Source of the DNA: JBGPEQ01 sp050180895
GTDB lineage: Bacteria; Pseudomonadota; Alphaproteobacteria; Dongiales; Dongiaceae
Reading direction: 5' to 3'
Assembly: GCA_050180895.1 (NCBI GenBank)
Contig: JBFXDS010000018.1
Coordinates: 1-64,000 of the forward strand
Length of the DNA stretch: 64,000 bases
Part shown: positions 1-7,642 of the stretch, piece by piece
Layout of the letters: every line of letters begins with the position of its first letter
How positions within the stretch are numbered: the stretch's first letter is position 1
The notes under the pieces: generated by a model
Database searches by the model: none
The model's input: only the letters and a program-made list of their open reading frames with translations
Told to the model about the DNA's origin: nothing
Made by a program: the position numbers and the translations under genes

Positions 1-108
1 CCAAGTCCACCGACCATCGAACGCGCTCGTCCCATGAGCTATCAGTCCCTATCACGCTCGTCCTCGCTCTGCCCTGCCCTTCGCTCCAGACATTCATTCT
101 CTCGAAAT

Positions 109-129
109 AGGCTCACACGCTCTGAGCCT
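109..129. terminator. Hairpin downstream of rplS
   Basis: A 7-base stem (AGGCTCA at 109-115 pairing with TGAGCCT at 123-129) with a 7-base loop lies about 90 bases beyond the end of rplS. The right arm and the following GTCGAAAGACGC resemble one half of the palindromic repeat found at 20.6, 22.0, 35.9 and 39.7 kb, so this may be a decayed copy acting as a transcript end. There is no T-run, so a role as an intrinsic terminator is uncertain. Confidence 0.3.
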
Positions 130-220
130 GTCGAAAGACGCACCTTTGGCGATGCAGCCATTCTTTTGGGGGCGCCTCACGGGCACCGGCGGCGGTTGCA
201 GATCGCCCTTGGACGTGGTG

Positions 221-637
221 TCACTCCGCTGTCGCCGTCAGCTCTGATGCAACGGCGACATCCGCCTCGGCGCCCATCCCGCCCTTCTCGGCGATGCGGG
301 CCGCCTTGCCGCGGCGCGAGCGCAGATAATAGAGCTTGGCGCGGCGCACGTCGCCGCGACGCAGCAGCTCGATGCCGGCGATGCGCGGGCTGTAGAGCGG
401 GAACACGCGCTCCACCCCCTCGCCGTAGGAGATCTTGCGCACGGTGAAGGAGGAGTTGAAGCCGGCGTTCTTGCGCGCGATGCACACGCCCTCGAAGGCC
501 TGGATGCGCTCGCGCGTGCCCTCGATCACCTTCACGTCGACGCGCAAGGTATCGCCCGGCGCGAAATCGGGAATCTTGCCCGCGGCCTTGGCCTTCTCGA
601 TCTGCTCCTGCTCGAGCTTCTTGATGACGGTCGTCAT
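221..637 (-). CDS. rplS: 50S ribosomal protein L19
   Basis: Large-subunit ribosomal protein L19, which sits at the 30S-50S interface. The 138-residue product carries the L19 core, including PDFAPGDTLRVDVKVIEG and GVERVFPLYSPRI. It is longer than the roughly 115 residues of the E. coli protein because of an Ala/Glu-rich C-terminal extension of about 20 residues. It is the last gene of the rpsP-rimM-trmD-rplS operon, and its start codon overlaps the trmD stop by four bases (ATGA), which implies translational coupling. Identification is secure from both sequence and gene order. Confidence 0.97.
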   Translation of the reverse strand: MTTVIKKLEQEQIEKAKAAGKIPDFAPGDTLRVDVKVIEGTRERIQAFEGVCIARKNAGFNSSFTVRKISYGEGVERVFPLYSPRIAGIELLRRGDVRRAKLYYLRSRRGKAARIAEKGGMGAEADVAVASELTATAE

Positions 638-1362
638 GGTCGTCGTCCTTCCCTAATGTTTCGCTCGGCGACATAGCGGGCCCACAGGTCCGGCCGGCGG
701 GTCCGCGTCGTCGCCTCGGCCTGCGCCAGACGCCAGGCCTTGATCTTCGCATGGTGCCCGGAGAGCAGCGCCTCCGGCACCGCGCGCCCCTGCCACTCGG
801 CGGGGCGCGTGTAGTGGGGGTATTCGAGCAGCCCGCGCTCGAAGCTCTCCTCGTCCAGGGTGTCCGCCGCGCCGACGACGCCGGGCAGCAGCCGCACGAC
901 GGCATCGATCAACGCGATCGCCGCCGGCTCGCCGCCCGACAGCACGAAGTCGCCGAGGCTGATCTCGTCCACCGCCCGCGCCTCCAGAACGCGCTCGTCG
1001 ACGCCCTCGTAGCGGCCGCAGAGCAGCGTCAGCGTCCGCCGCGCCGCCAGCTCGCGCACCACCGTCTGGGTGAGCAGCCGGCCGCGCGGGCTCAGATAGA
1101 CGACGGGGCCGCGCCCATCGGCCAGCGCCGCCGCGACCGCCGCGTCCACTACGTCCGGCCGCATGACCATGCCAGGCCCGCCGCCGAACGGGGCGTCGTC
1201 GACGGAGCGGTGTTTATCGCGCGCGAAGTCGCGGATGTCCACCGTTTCCAGGGTCCAGAACCCGTCCGCCAGCGCCTGGCCGGCGATGGACAGGCCGAGC
1301 GGGCCCGGGAACATCGCCGGAAACAGGGTCAGAACACGGGCGGTCCAGAGCGGCTCAGCCAT
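634..1362 (-). CDS. trmD: tRNA (guanine-N1)-methyltransferase TrmD
   Basis: Methylates G37 of tRNAs with SAM, preventing +1 frameshifting. The 242-residue product shows the trefoil-knot SPOUT motifs YLSPRGRLLTQ, LLCGRYEGVDERV and EISLGDFVLSGGEPAAIALI. I chose the start at 1362 (MAEPLWTARVL). The open frame continues upstream, but there it only reads through rimM in another frame. The start overlaps the end of rimM by 8 bases and the stop overlaps rplS by 4, the tight packing typical of this operon. Confidence 0.97.
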   Translation of the reverse strand: MAEPLWTARVLTLFPAMFPGPLGLSIAGQALADGFWTLETVDIRDFARDKHRSVDDAPFGGGPGMVMRPDVVDAAVAAALADGRGPVVYLSPRGRLLTQTVVRELAARRTLTLLCGRYEGVDERVLEARAVDEISLGDFVLSGGEPAAIALIDAVVRLLPGVVGAADTLDEESFERGLLEYPHYTRPAEWQGRAVPEALLSGHHAKIKAWRLAQAEATTRTRRPDLWARYVAERNIREGRRP

Positions 1363-1885
1363 GCTCGCCGCCTCCGCCCTGGCGGGCCTCGACATAGACC
1401 GGCGGATCGACGACGACGCGGCCCGCCGCGACATCGACCAGCGGGACCGTGCGGTCGGCGAACGGGAGCAGTTCGGTGGCGCCGTCCGGGCGCTCGATCT
1501 CCAGCAGATCGCCGGCGCCGTAGTTCTGCACGTCCGTGATGCGTCCGAAGCTGGTTCCATCCGCCAATTCCGCCCGCAGCCCGATCAGGTCCACCCGGTA
1601 GTACTCGTCGGCCGCCGGCGCCGGCAGCGCCGACCGCGGCACGTAAAGCCGCAGGCCCTTGAGCGCCTCGGCCGCGGTGCGGTCGGCGACGCCCGGGAGG
1701 CGCGCGATCACGCCGCCCTTGCTGCGGCCGGTGACGGTGAGCGCGAAGCGCCGCTGCCCGCTCTCGTCGCTGAGCGGACCGTAGGCGGCGACGGCGGCCG
1801 GATCGTCGGTGAAGGACCGGATCCGCACCTCGCCGCGCACCCCGTGGGCGCCCGCGATCATGCCGACGAGAACGCGCTCGGCCAT
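1355..1885 (-). CDS. rimM: 16S rRNA processing protein RimM
   Basis: Assembly factor for the 30S head; it binds S19 and assists 16S rRNA maturation. The 176-residue product begins with the family signature MIAGAHGVRGEVRI (RimM N-terminal domain) and carries a PRC-barrel domain in its second half, with FGRITDVQNYGAGDLLEI near residue 105 onward. It lies 18 bases after rpsP and overlaps trmD by 8 bases. Length and position match the family. Confidence 0.95.
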   Translation of the reverse strand: MAERVLVGMIAGAHGVRGEVRIRSFTDDPAAVAAYGPLSDESGQRRFALTVTGRSKGGVIARLPGVADRTAAEALKGLRLYVPRSALPAPAADEYYRVDLIGLRAELADGTSFGRITDVQNYGAGDLLEIERPDGATELLPFADRTVPLVDVAAGRVVVDPPVYVEARQGGGGEHG

Positions 1886-1903
1886 CGGCTCCTCCGCCCG
1901 GCC

Positions 1904-2266
1904 TTAGCCGGCCGGCGCCTCCGCCTTGGCCACCGCCTCGGACGCGGCCTTGGCCCGCTCCTGCGCCTTGGCCTTGGGCAGATGCTTCGTCGTCTGCTGG
2001 CGCTGCGCCGGCATCGGCCGCAGGCCGGCCTTGCCCAGGAACATGGCGATGCGGTCGCTCGGCTGCGCGCCGACCTTCAGCCAGTGCTGCATGCGCTCGC
2101 TGTCGAAGGTGACGCGCTGCGGGTCGTCATGCGGCAGCATCGGGTTGTAGGTGCCGATCCGCTCGATGAAGCGGCCGTCGCGCGGCGAGCGCGAATCGGC
2201 GACGACGATGCGGTAGAACGGCCGCTTCTTGGCGCCCGCGCGGGTGAGTCTGATCTTCAGGGACAT
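1904..2266 (-). CDS. rpsP: 30S ribosomal protein S16
   Basis: Small-subunit ribosomal protein S16. The first 80 residues match the family (start MSLKIRLTRAGAKKRPFYRI, then IERIGTYNPMLP and LKVGAQPSDRIAMFLGKAGL). The remaining 40 residues form a Lys/Ala/Glu-rich tail that the 82-residue E. coli protein lacks; such tails are common in alphaproteobacteria. It is the promoter-proximal gene of the rpsP-rimM-trmD-rplS block. It is separated from ffh by a VOC-family gene, whereas in many relatives ffh is directly upstream. Confidence 0.96.
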   Translation of the reverse strand: MSLKIRLTRAGAKKRPFYRIVVADSRSPRDGRFIERIGTYNPMLPHDDPQRVTFDSERMQHWLKVGAQPSDRIAMFLGKAGLRPMPAQRQQTTKHLPKAKAQERAKAASEAVAKAEAPAG

Positions 2267-2304
2267 GTGGTCGTTGGCTCCTTGGATTGTCGGTCGTTGT
2301 CAGT

Positions 2305-2348
2305 TGAGTTGTGAGTTGTGAGTTGCCGGTCGTCAGAACTGACGACCG
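2305..2348. repeat. Tandem GAGTTGT motif and 22-base palindrome upstream of rpsP
   Basis: The gap before rpsP holds a short tandem motif (GAGTTGT repeated) followed by a palindrome at 2327-2348, CGGTCGTCAG-AA-CTGACGACCG, with 10-base arms. The GAGTTGTGAG motif recurs in the hairpin at 11814-11880. The palindrome could end transcription from the VOC gene or be a remnant of an intergenic repeat; no T-run follows. Confidence 0.4.
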
Positions 2349-2363
2349 AGTACTGACGGCTCT

Positions 2364-2747
2364 TCATGCCGGCGAATGACAGCAGGCTTCGATCTTGTGG
2401 CCGTCCGGATCGAGCACGAACGCGCCGTAGTAGTCCGCATGGTAGATCGGCCGCAGGCCGGGCTTGCCGTCGTCGGTGGCGCCGGCGGCCAGCGCGGCGC
2501 GGTGAAACTCGTCGACGGCCTTGCGGTCGGCGGCGCCGAAGGCGATATGCGTGCCGCCGCCGGCGCGCGCCGGCCGGCCGGCATCGAGCGGCGTGCCGAT
2601 CCAGAACGTCGGCTTGCCGCCCGCGCCGTAGCCGAGTCCGCCGTCATGGTCGAAGATTCGTGTCATGCCGAGCGGCTTCAGCGCGGCGTCGTAGAACGCC
2701 CGGCTGCGCTCGAGGTCGGTCACGCCGAGGGAGACATGATCGATCAT
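2364..2747 (-). CDS. VOC-family (glyoxalase/bleomycin-resistance-like) protein
   Basis: A 127-residue single-domain vicinal-oxygen-chelate protein. It starts MIDHVSLGVTDLERSRAFYD, the usual first beta-alpha unit with a likely metal-binding His, and ends with YYGAFVLDPDGHKIEACCH, where the D-P-D-G-x-x-IE strand matches the family. The frame is open six codons further upstream, but the Met at 2747 matches homologous starts. Substrate cannot be told from sequence; members range from lactoylglutathione lyases to dioxygenases. It lies between ffh and rpsP in the same direction, so it may be co-transcribed with translation genes without sharing their function. Confidence 0.85.
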   Translation of the reverse strand: MIDHVSLGVTDLERSRAFYDAALKPLGMTRIFDHDGGLGYGAGGKPTFWIGTPLDAGRPARAGGGTHIAFGAADRKAVDEFHRAALAAGATDDGKPGLRPIYHADYYGAFVLDPDGHKIEACCHSPA

Positions 2748-2795
2748 ATGTCGCCTCTTCCACACGCGGTGAGCGCAGATTGCCGGACCCTGTCG

Positions 2796-2875
2796 GGGCG
2801 AGCGGCGCTCGCCCTCTTTCGTGCAACACTCCGAGGAGCGGAGCGGTGGCGAGGGGGGCGAGCGCCGCTCGCCCC
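2796..2875. repeat. Paired GGGCGAGCG-palindromes
   Basis: Two near-identical palindromes, GGGCGAGCGGCGCTCGCCC at 2796-2814 and a 21-base version centred on GAGCGCCGCTC at 2855-2875, lie in the 168-base gap between ffh and the VOC gene. A related palindrome (TAGGGGCGACCGG..CCCCTA) is at 30700-30727. They look like a scattered intergenic repeat family (REP-like). Confidence 0.55.
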
Positions 2876-2915
2876 TACACCCGATAGATCGAGACCAGCC
2901 ATCGCCCCGCCTCCC

Positions 2916-4268
2916 TCAATGCCGCGGCATCAGGGCGGAGAGGCCGTGGCGCATCAGGCCCTTCTTCCCGAGCTTGCTCATCTGCTTCATCATGCGCTGC
3001 ATCTCCATATGCTGCTTGAGCAGCTTGTTGACGTCCGACACGGAGGTGCCGGAGCCGTTGGCGATGCGCTGCTTGCGCGAGGCCTTGATGAGCTCGGGCC
3101 GGCGGCGCTCCTCCTTCGTCATGGAGGAGAGGATCGCTTGCTGGCGCTTGAGCAGCTTCTGGTCGATCTTCGCCTCGGCCATCTGCTTCTGCACCTTGCC
3201 GATGCCCGGCAGCATGCTCATGATGCTGTCGAGCCCGCCCATCTTCTGCAGCTGCTTCAGCTGCTGCGCCAGGTCGTCGAGATCGAACTGGCCCTTCTGC
3301 ATCTTGGCGGCGAGCTTCTCCGCCTCCTCGCGCTCGATGGTCTCGGCCGCCTTCTCGACCAGGCTGACCACGTCGCCCATGCCGAGGATGCGGCCGGCGA
3401 TGCGGCTGGGATGAAATTCCTCCAGCGCGTCGAGCTTCTCGCCGACGCCGATCAGCTTGATGGGGCAGCCGGTGACGGCGCGCATGGAGAGCGCCGCGCC
3501 GCCGCGCGCGTCGCCATCGACGCGGGTCATGACGATGCCGGTGACGCCGACCTTGTCGCGGAAGGACTGGGCGACGTTGACGGCGTCCTGGCCGGTCATG
3601 GCGTCGACCACCAGCAGCGTCTCCTTCGGCTTGACGGCGTCGCGCACCTGCGCCACTTCGGCCATCAGCTCGTCGTCGACATGCAGGCGGCCGGCGGTGT
3701 CGAGCAGCACGACATCGAAGGCGCCGAGCGCCGCCGTCTGCAGCGCCCGCCGGGCGATCGCCACCGGCGGCTCGCCGGGCACGATGTTGAGGGTCTCCAC
3801 CTCGGCCTGGGCACCGAGGATCGCCAGCTGCTCCATGGCCGCCGGGCGGCGCGTGTCGAGCGAGGCCATCAGCGCCTTGCGACGCTCGCGGGTCTTCAGG
3901 CGCAACGCGATCTTGGCGGTGGTGGTTGTCTTGCCGGAGCCCTGCAGCCCGACCATGAGGATCGGCACCGGCGGGGCGGCGTTGAGATCGAGCCCGATGC
4001 TCTCGGCGCCGAGGGTCTGCACCAGGTGATCGTGGACGATCTTGACCACCATCTGGCCGGGCGTGACGCTCTTCAGCACCGCCTCGCCGATCGCCTTGTC
4101 CTTCACCTGGGCGATGAAGTCCTTGACCACGGGCAGGGCGACATCGGCCTCGAGCAGCGCCACCCGCACTTCGCGCAGGGCGGCATCGACGTCGGCTTCG
4201 GTGAGCGCGCCGCGCCGCGTCAGCCGGTCGAAGACCTCGCCGAGCCGCTGGGTCAGGTTTTCGAACAT
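2916..4268 (-). CDS. ffh: Signal recognition particle protein Ffh
   Basis: GTPase subunit of SRP that binds signal sequences and 4.5S RNA and hands ribosomes to FtsY. The 450-residue product has the N domain (about 1-90), the G domain with GLQGSGKTTTTAK (108-119), DTRRPAAMEQL (138), DTAGR (190) and TRVDGDARGG (248; the usual form is TKLDGDARGG), then a methionine-rich M domain from about 300 with MEMQRMMKQMSK near the end. Its receptor FtsY is encoded at 8.9 kb. The 140 bases upstream separate it from a toxin-antitoxin operon and presumably hold its promoter. Confidence 0.97.
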   Translation of the reverse strand: MFENLTQRLGEVFDRLTRRGALTEADVDAALREVRVALLEADVALPVVKDFIAQVKDKAIGEAVLKSVTPGQMVVKIVHDHLVQTLGAESIGLDLNAAPPVPILMVGLQGSGKTTTTAKIALRLKTRERRKALMASLDTRRPAAMEQLAILGAQAEVETLNIVPGEPPVAIARRALQTAALGAFDVVLLDTAGRLHVDDELMAEVAQVRDAVKPKETLLVVDAMTGQDAVNVAQSFRDKVGVTGIVMTRVDGDARGGAALSMRAVTGCPIKLIGVGEKLDALEEFHPSRIAGRILGMGDVVSLVEKAAETIEREEAEKLAAKMQKGQFDLDDLAQQLKQLQKMGGLDSIMSMLPGIGKVQKQMAEAKIDQKLLKRQQAILSSMTKEERRRPELIKASRKQRIANGSGTSVSDVNKLLKQHMEMQRMMKQMSKLGKKGLMRHGLSALMPRH

Positions 4269-4408
4269 GCGCCGTCAGCCATCCCGCCGGTTGCGACAAA
4301 CAAGAACGCGCCCGTGCGCGACACTCGCGGACGGACGGAGCCCCTCGGGGCCGGACTTCACTTACCTCTGTGAGGCGGGGCGGAAGATAGGGAGGCGGGC
4401 CAGTCGAG

Positions 4409-4825
4409 TCAACCGGCGGCCCAGGGGTTGAATATCGCAAAACCCCTTCGCTGAAGATCCGAAGCATCGCGGATCACGAGCGTCAAGCCATGCACCCGCG
4501 CCGTTGCGATCAGCAGTCCATCCAGGATCGGCAACGGATCGGGGACATTGATCCGGCCCCACTCTTCCGCGATCGACGTGGTTATCGGCAGGATGCGTGC
4601 GCCGAAGGCATCCCTGACACCCGAGAACCACGTCTCAAGGTGGAGGGCCTGGGCGACGTCGTGTCGGCGGAGGCGCTCAATGCCGCGCCGCAACTCGGCG
4701 ATCACGACAACGCTCGTATACAGATCCACGGTTGGAATCGCGCGAAACCACGCTGCGACCTGCGGATTGCCGCGGGCGGCCTTGCGCAGTTCCGACACCA
4801 CATTGGTATCTAGAAGGAAGCTCAC
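4409..4825 (-). CDS. vapC: PIN-domain toxin, VapC family
   Basis: Probable ribonuclease toxin of a type II system. The 138-residue product is a complete PIN domain. It has FLLDTNVVSELRK at the N-terminus with the first acidic residue, VIAELRRGIERL with the conserved Glu, ILDGLLIATARVHGL with the third acidic residue, and VIRDASDL. All four acidic positions expected for the Mg-binding site are present, so it should be active. Its start overlaps the antitoxin stop by four bases. RNA target unknown. Confidence 0.9.
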   Translation of the reverse strand: MSFLLDTNVVSELRKAARGNPQVAAWFRAIPTVDLYTSVVVIAELRRGIERLRRHDVAQALHLETWFSGVRDAFGARILPITTSIAEEWGRINVPDPLPILDGLLIATARVHGLTLVIRDASDLQRRGFAIFNPWAAG

Positions 4826-5079
4826 GTCTCGCTATCCGAAAGGTCGATGTCCCTCGGCATTTCCTGTGATCGCTCGAGGTCGAGGTCATCGAGGGACGGC
4901 CCGGATAAAAGCAACTCCTTCAGGTCCGGCGCGTTGCCGGATAGACGTCGAAACTCCTCGGCGGCGACGACGACAACGACCTCCTCGCCATACCGCGTCA
5001 CGATCTGCGGTCCCTTGTCGAGCGCCTCGCGGACCAGGGCGCTGAACCTCTGCTTCGCTTCCTGCAATTGCCAGGTCAT
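4822..5079 (-). CDS. Phd/YefM-type antitoxin
   Basis: DNA-binding antitoxin paired with the PIN toxin. I chose the start at 5079 (MTWQLQEAKQRFSALVREAL), the usual beginning of this family; 85 residues. An in-frame ATG at 5151 would put the operator palindrome inside the gene, which is unlikely. The N-terminal part is the Phd fold that binds DNA, and the acidic C-terminus (LDDLDLERSQEM) should wrap the toxin. Expected to autorepress through the palindrome at 5091-5125. Confidence 0.88.
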   Translation of the reverse strand: MTWQLQEAKQRFSALVREALDKGPQIVTRYGEEVVVVVAAEEFRRLSGNAPDLKELLLSGPSLDDLDLERSQEMPRDIDLSDSET

Positions 5080-5090
5080 CGACTTATCCT

Positions 5091-5125
5091 GTCTAGACAG
5101 TCTAGTCTGACTAGACTGTCTAGAC
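5091..5125. promoter_or_regulatory. 35-base palindromic operator of the toxin-antitoxin operon
   Basis: A perfect inverted repeat with 16-base arms (GTCTAGACAGTCTAGT and its complement) around a 3-base centre. Each arm itself contains GTCTAGAC and GTCTAG, so there are four TCTAG half-sites. It ends 12 bases upstream of the antitoxin start and is far more AT-rich than its surroundings. This is what an autoregulatory Phd/YefM-type operator looks like; binding is inferred. Confidence 0.8.
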
Positions 5126-5166
5126 ATAATTGAAGTATGGCATCGCGTCAAGTGCCCGAAATCTCG

Positions 5167-6474
5167 TCAGGAAATTGATCGACGCCTCTCGGCGAGCACG
5201 GCGACAGGGAGGTACAGCAGGGCGATCAGGACGATCACGGCCAGCGCGCCGTGCGGGGTCCAGAGGTCGAAGGCGATCCCCGCCAGCGCCGGGCCGGCGA
5301 AGGCGCCGAGGCCGTACAGCACGCCGCGCGCGGTGTTGGCGGCCGCCACGTCGCCGCCGCGATAGCGCTCGCCGACGAGGATCAGGCTGACCGCCCACAG
5401 CCCGCCCACGGTGCAGCCATAGAGGACGGCCAGCGGCCAGCGCAGCCACACCGAGCCGATCACCAGCGGAAACGCCGTCAGGCTGACGATCGCCAGCAGG
5501 GTGAGGCCGATCAGCATCCGCCGGCGGTCCAGCCGATCGGCCAGCCAGCCGATGGGTATCTGCACCAACGTGGCGCCGGCGAGGACGATGGTCAGCAGGG
5601 TCACCGCCGCGTCCTGGCCGAGGCCGCTGCGCAGGCCGTAGAGCGGCAGGAAAGAATCGTTCACGGAATCGAAGACGGCGAGCATGAACACGGCGAGCAG
5701 GGTCGCCGGGCCGACGCGGAACAGGCGCCACAGGTCGAGCCGGCCGGGGGGCGCCATGCCGGGGGCGCCGTCCTGCGCCAGGGGCAGCGGCAGCGCCGCC
5801 AGCAGCACGATCACGGCGGCGACGAGGAAGGGGGTCCAGCCCTCGATGCCGGTAATGCGGATGACCAGCGGTCCGGCGGCGAAGCAGGCCGACCAGACGA
5901 AGCCGAAGATGCCGACGATGCGGCCGCGCGTCTCGCGCGGCGCCACATGGATGATCCAAGTCTCACCGGCGATGAAGATGACGGACACGACGGCCCCGAG
6001 CGCGAAGCGGATCGGAAACCACGCATAGACGTCCGGGAAGGCCGGCAGCAGCAGGAGCACGAGGATGGTGCCGAGGATGCAGCCATAGAGCGTGCGGACC
6101 AGCCCCAGACGGCCGATCAGCGCCGGCGCGAGCAGCGATCCCAGCATGATCGCCAGGGCGTGGACGCCCGAGCTGAGGCCGATGAGGCGGCTGTCGACGC
6201 CCTGGGCGTCGAGCCGTAACGACAGCAGCGGCCAGGTGAGACCGGTCATCAGACCGACGATCGAAATGCAGCCCGTCGCCGCCGCAACGCCGCGTCGGCG
6301 CTGCGCCGCCGTGAACACCAGGTCCGTCAATTGTTTGCGCTCTGCCCGTTGCCGCCTCCATCGAGGCCGGGCGCGTTCTAGCAGATCGGCGACAGCGGGG
6401 TAAGCCGCGGCGCGGCGCGACAAGTTCGGGAGCCGCTGCGGCCAGGCGAGGTTCAGGACACGCCCGGGCGGCAA
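5167..6474 (-). CDS. MFS transporter
   Basis: Major facilitator superfamily membrane protein with about 12 hydrophobic segments. Examples are IVGLMTGLTWPLLSLRL, IMLGSLLAPALIGRLGL, and in the second half VQIPIGWLADRLDRRRML, which carries the G-x-L-a-D-r-x-x-R-R loop typical of MFS proteins. The last two thirds resemble the YcaD-like group (about 380 residues). The first 48 residues are Arg-rich and hydrophilic and are probably not translated; in-frame TTG at 6330 or GTG at 6318 would give 387 or 383 residues. Substrate unknown, and neighbours give no clue. Confidence 0.85.
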   Translation of the reverse strand: MPPGRVLNLAWPQRLPNLSRRAAAYPAVADLLERARPRWRRQRAERKQLTDLVFTAAQRRRGVAAATGCISIVGLMTGLTWPLLSLRLDAQGVDSRLIGLSSGVHALAIMLGSLLAPALIGRLGLVRTLYGCILGTILVLLLLPAFPDVYAWFPIRFALGAVVSVIFIAGETWIIHVAPRETRGRIVGIFGFVWSACFAAGPLVIRITGIEGWTPFLVAAVIVLLAALPLPLAQDGAPGMAPPGRLDLWRLFRVGPATLLAVFMLAVFDSVNDSFLPLYGLRSGLGQDAAVTLLTIVLAGATLVQIPIGWLADRLDRRRMLIGLTLLAIVSLTAFPLVIGSVWLRWPLAVLYGCTVGGLWAVSLILVGERYRGGDVAAANTARGVLYGLGAFAGPALAGIAFDLWTPHGALAVIVLIALLYLPVAVLAERRRSIS

Positions 6475-6799
6475 CGGCTCCGTCCGGAGACCGACGCGGC
6501 GCCAGCGGGGCTGCGGCGGATCCGGAAAGTTGCTCCGCCGACCGGCCAGCCCTCCCCGGGAGGGAACACCGACGGCGGGCCGGTTGAGGCATCGGGAGCC
6601 CAGCGCCGGAAAAGCCGGGGAAGAGCGGCCGGAGGACGGATCGTTCTTCTTCTCAGCGCCGGCAGGCTAGCAGCCGGAAAACCGCCGGATATGTGATCTG
6701 GCTCACAGTCCGCGCAGATGGCGCCGCGTCGTTCGAACGCGGTGCGGACCGCCGCCGGCGGTGGACTCGGGCCGGCGCCGCACCCTATAACCCCGCTCC
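6475..6799. other. Intergenic region between MFS gene and dapF
   Basis: A 325-base gap between divergent genes. It holds a perfect CRP-type site (6692-6707) and TATAAC at 6785-6790 just before the dapF start, which might be a -10 element giving a very short leader. I see no gene here. Confidence 0.6.
6692..6707. promoter_or_regulatory. Perfect CRP/FNR-type binding site
   Basis: TGTGATCTGGCTCACA matches the CRP consensus TGTGA-N6-TCACA without a mismatch. It is centred about 100 bases upstream of the dapF start, between divergent genes. An adenylate cyclase and a cyclic-nucleotide-gated antiporter lie elsewhere in the window, so cAMP signalling is plausible, but no crp gene is in view. Confidence 0.6.
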
Positions 6800-7642
6800 A
6801 TGAGCGGACGCGCCTTCATCAAGATGCACGGGCTGGGCAACGACTTCGTGGTCATCGACGCCCGGACGCAGCCTTTGGCGATGGGCGACGCCCAGGCGAA
6901 GGCCATCGCCGACCGCAAGACCGGCGTGGGCTGCGATCAGTTCATCGTCATCGAGCCGCCGAAGAACGGCGCGACGGACGCGACCATGCGCATCCGCAAT
7001 GCCGACGGCGGCGAGGTCGAGGCCTGCGGCAACGCCTCGCGCTGCGTGGCGCAGCTGTTGATGCGCGAGCGCGGGACGAGTCGGGTGGCCATCGATACGC
7101 CGGCCGGCATGATCGTGGCCGAGGACGCCGGCAGCGGGCGGGTCGCCGTCGACTTGGGGCCGGCGCGGCTGGAATGGCAGGAGATCCCACTCGCGCGCGC
7201 GATGGATACGCTGCATCTCGACCTGACGCTCGGGCCGCTCAGCGATCCGGTGGCGGTGAATGTCGGCAACCCTCATGCGGTGTTCTTCGTGCCGGAGGCG
7301 GAGGCGATCGATCTGCAGACGCTGGGGCCGCCGCTCGAGCATCATGCGCTGTTCCCGGAACGCTGCAACATCGAGGCGGCGGCCGTGCTGTCGCCGACGC
7401 GCATCCGCATGCGTGTGTGGGAGCGCGGCGCCGGCATCACCCGCGCCTGCGGCACCGGCGCCTGCGCCACGCTGGTGGCGGCGGCGCGGCGTGGGCTGAC
7501 GGGCCGGACGGCCGACGTCATCCTCGACGGCGGCACGCTGGAGATCGAGTGGCTGTCCAACGGGCATGTGCGCATGACCGGGCCGGTGGCGACGAGCTTC
7601 ACCGGCGTGCTCGACGATTCGCTGCTGCGGGGCGCCGCGTGA
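6800..7642 (+). CDS. dapF: Diaminopimelate epimerase
   Basis: Converts LL- to meso-diaminopimelate for lysine and peptidoglycan synthesis. The 280-residue product has the N-terminal GLGNDFVVIDAR, the first catalytic Cys in GGEVEACGNASRC and the second in ITRACGTGACATLV, the two-cysteine acid/base pair of this PLP-independent epimerase. The start at 6800 (MSGRAFIKMHGLGNDF) fits homologues. Its stop overlaps the GTG start of mtaB (GTGA), the first link in a dapF-mtaB-ftsY operon. Confidence 0.97.
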   Translation: MSGRAFIKMHGLGNDFVVIDARTQPLAMGDAQAKAIADRKTGVGCDQFIVIEPPKNGATDATMRIRNADGGEVEACGNASRCVAQLLMRERGTSRVAIDTPAGMIVAEDAGSGRVAVDLGPARLEWQEIPLARAMDTLHLDLTLGPLSDPVAVNVGNPHAVFFVPEAEAIDLQTLGPPLEHHALFPERCNIEAAAVLSPTRIRMRVWERGAGITRACGTGACATLVAAARRGLTGRTADVILDGGTLEIEWLSNGHVRMTGPVATSFTGVLDDSLLRGAA

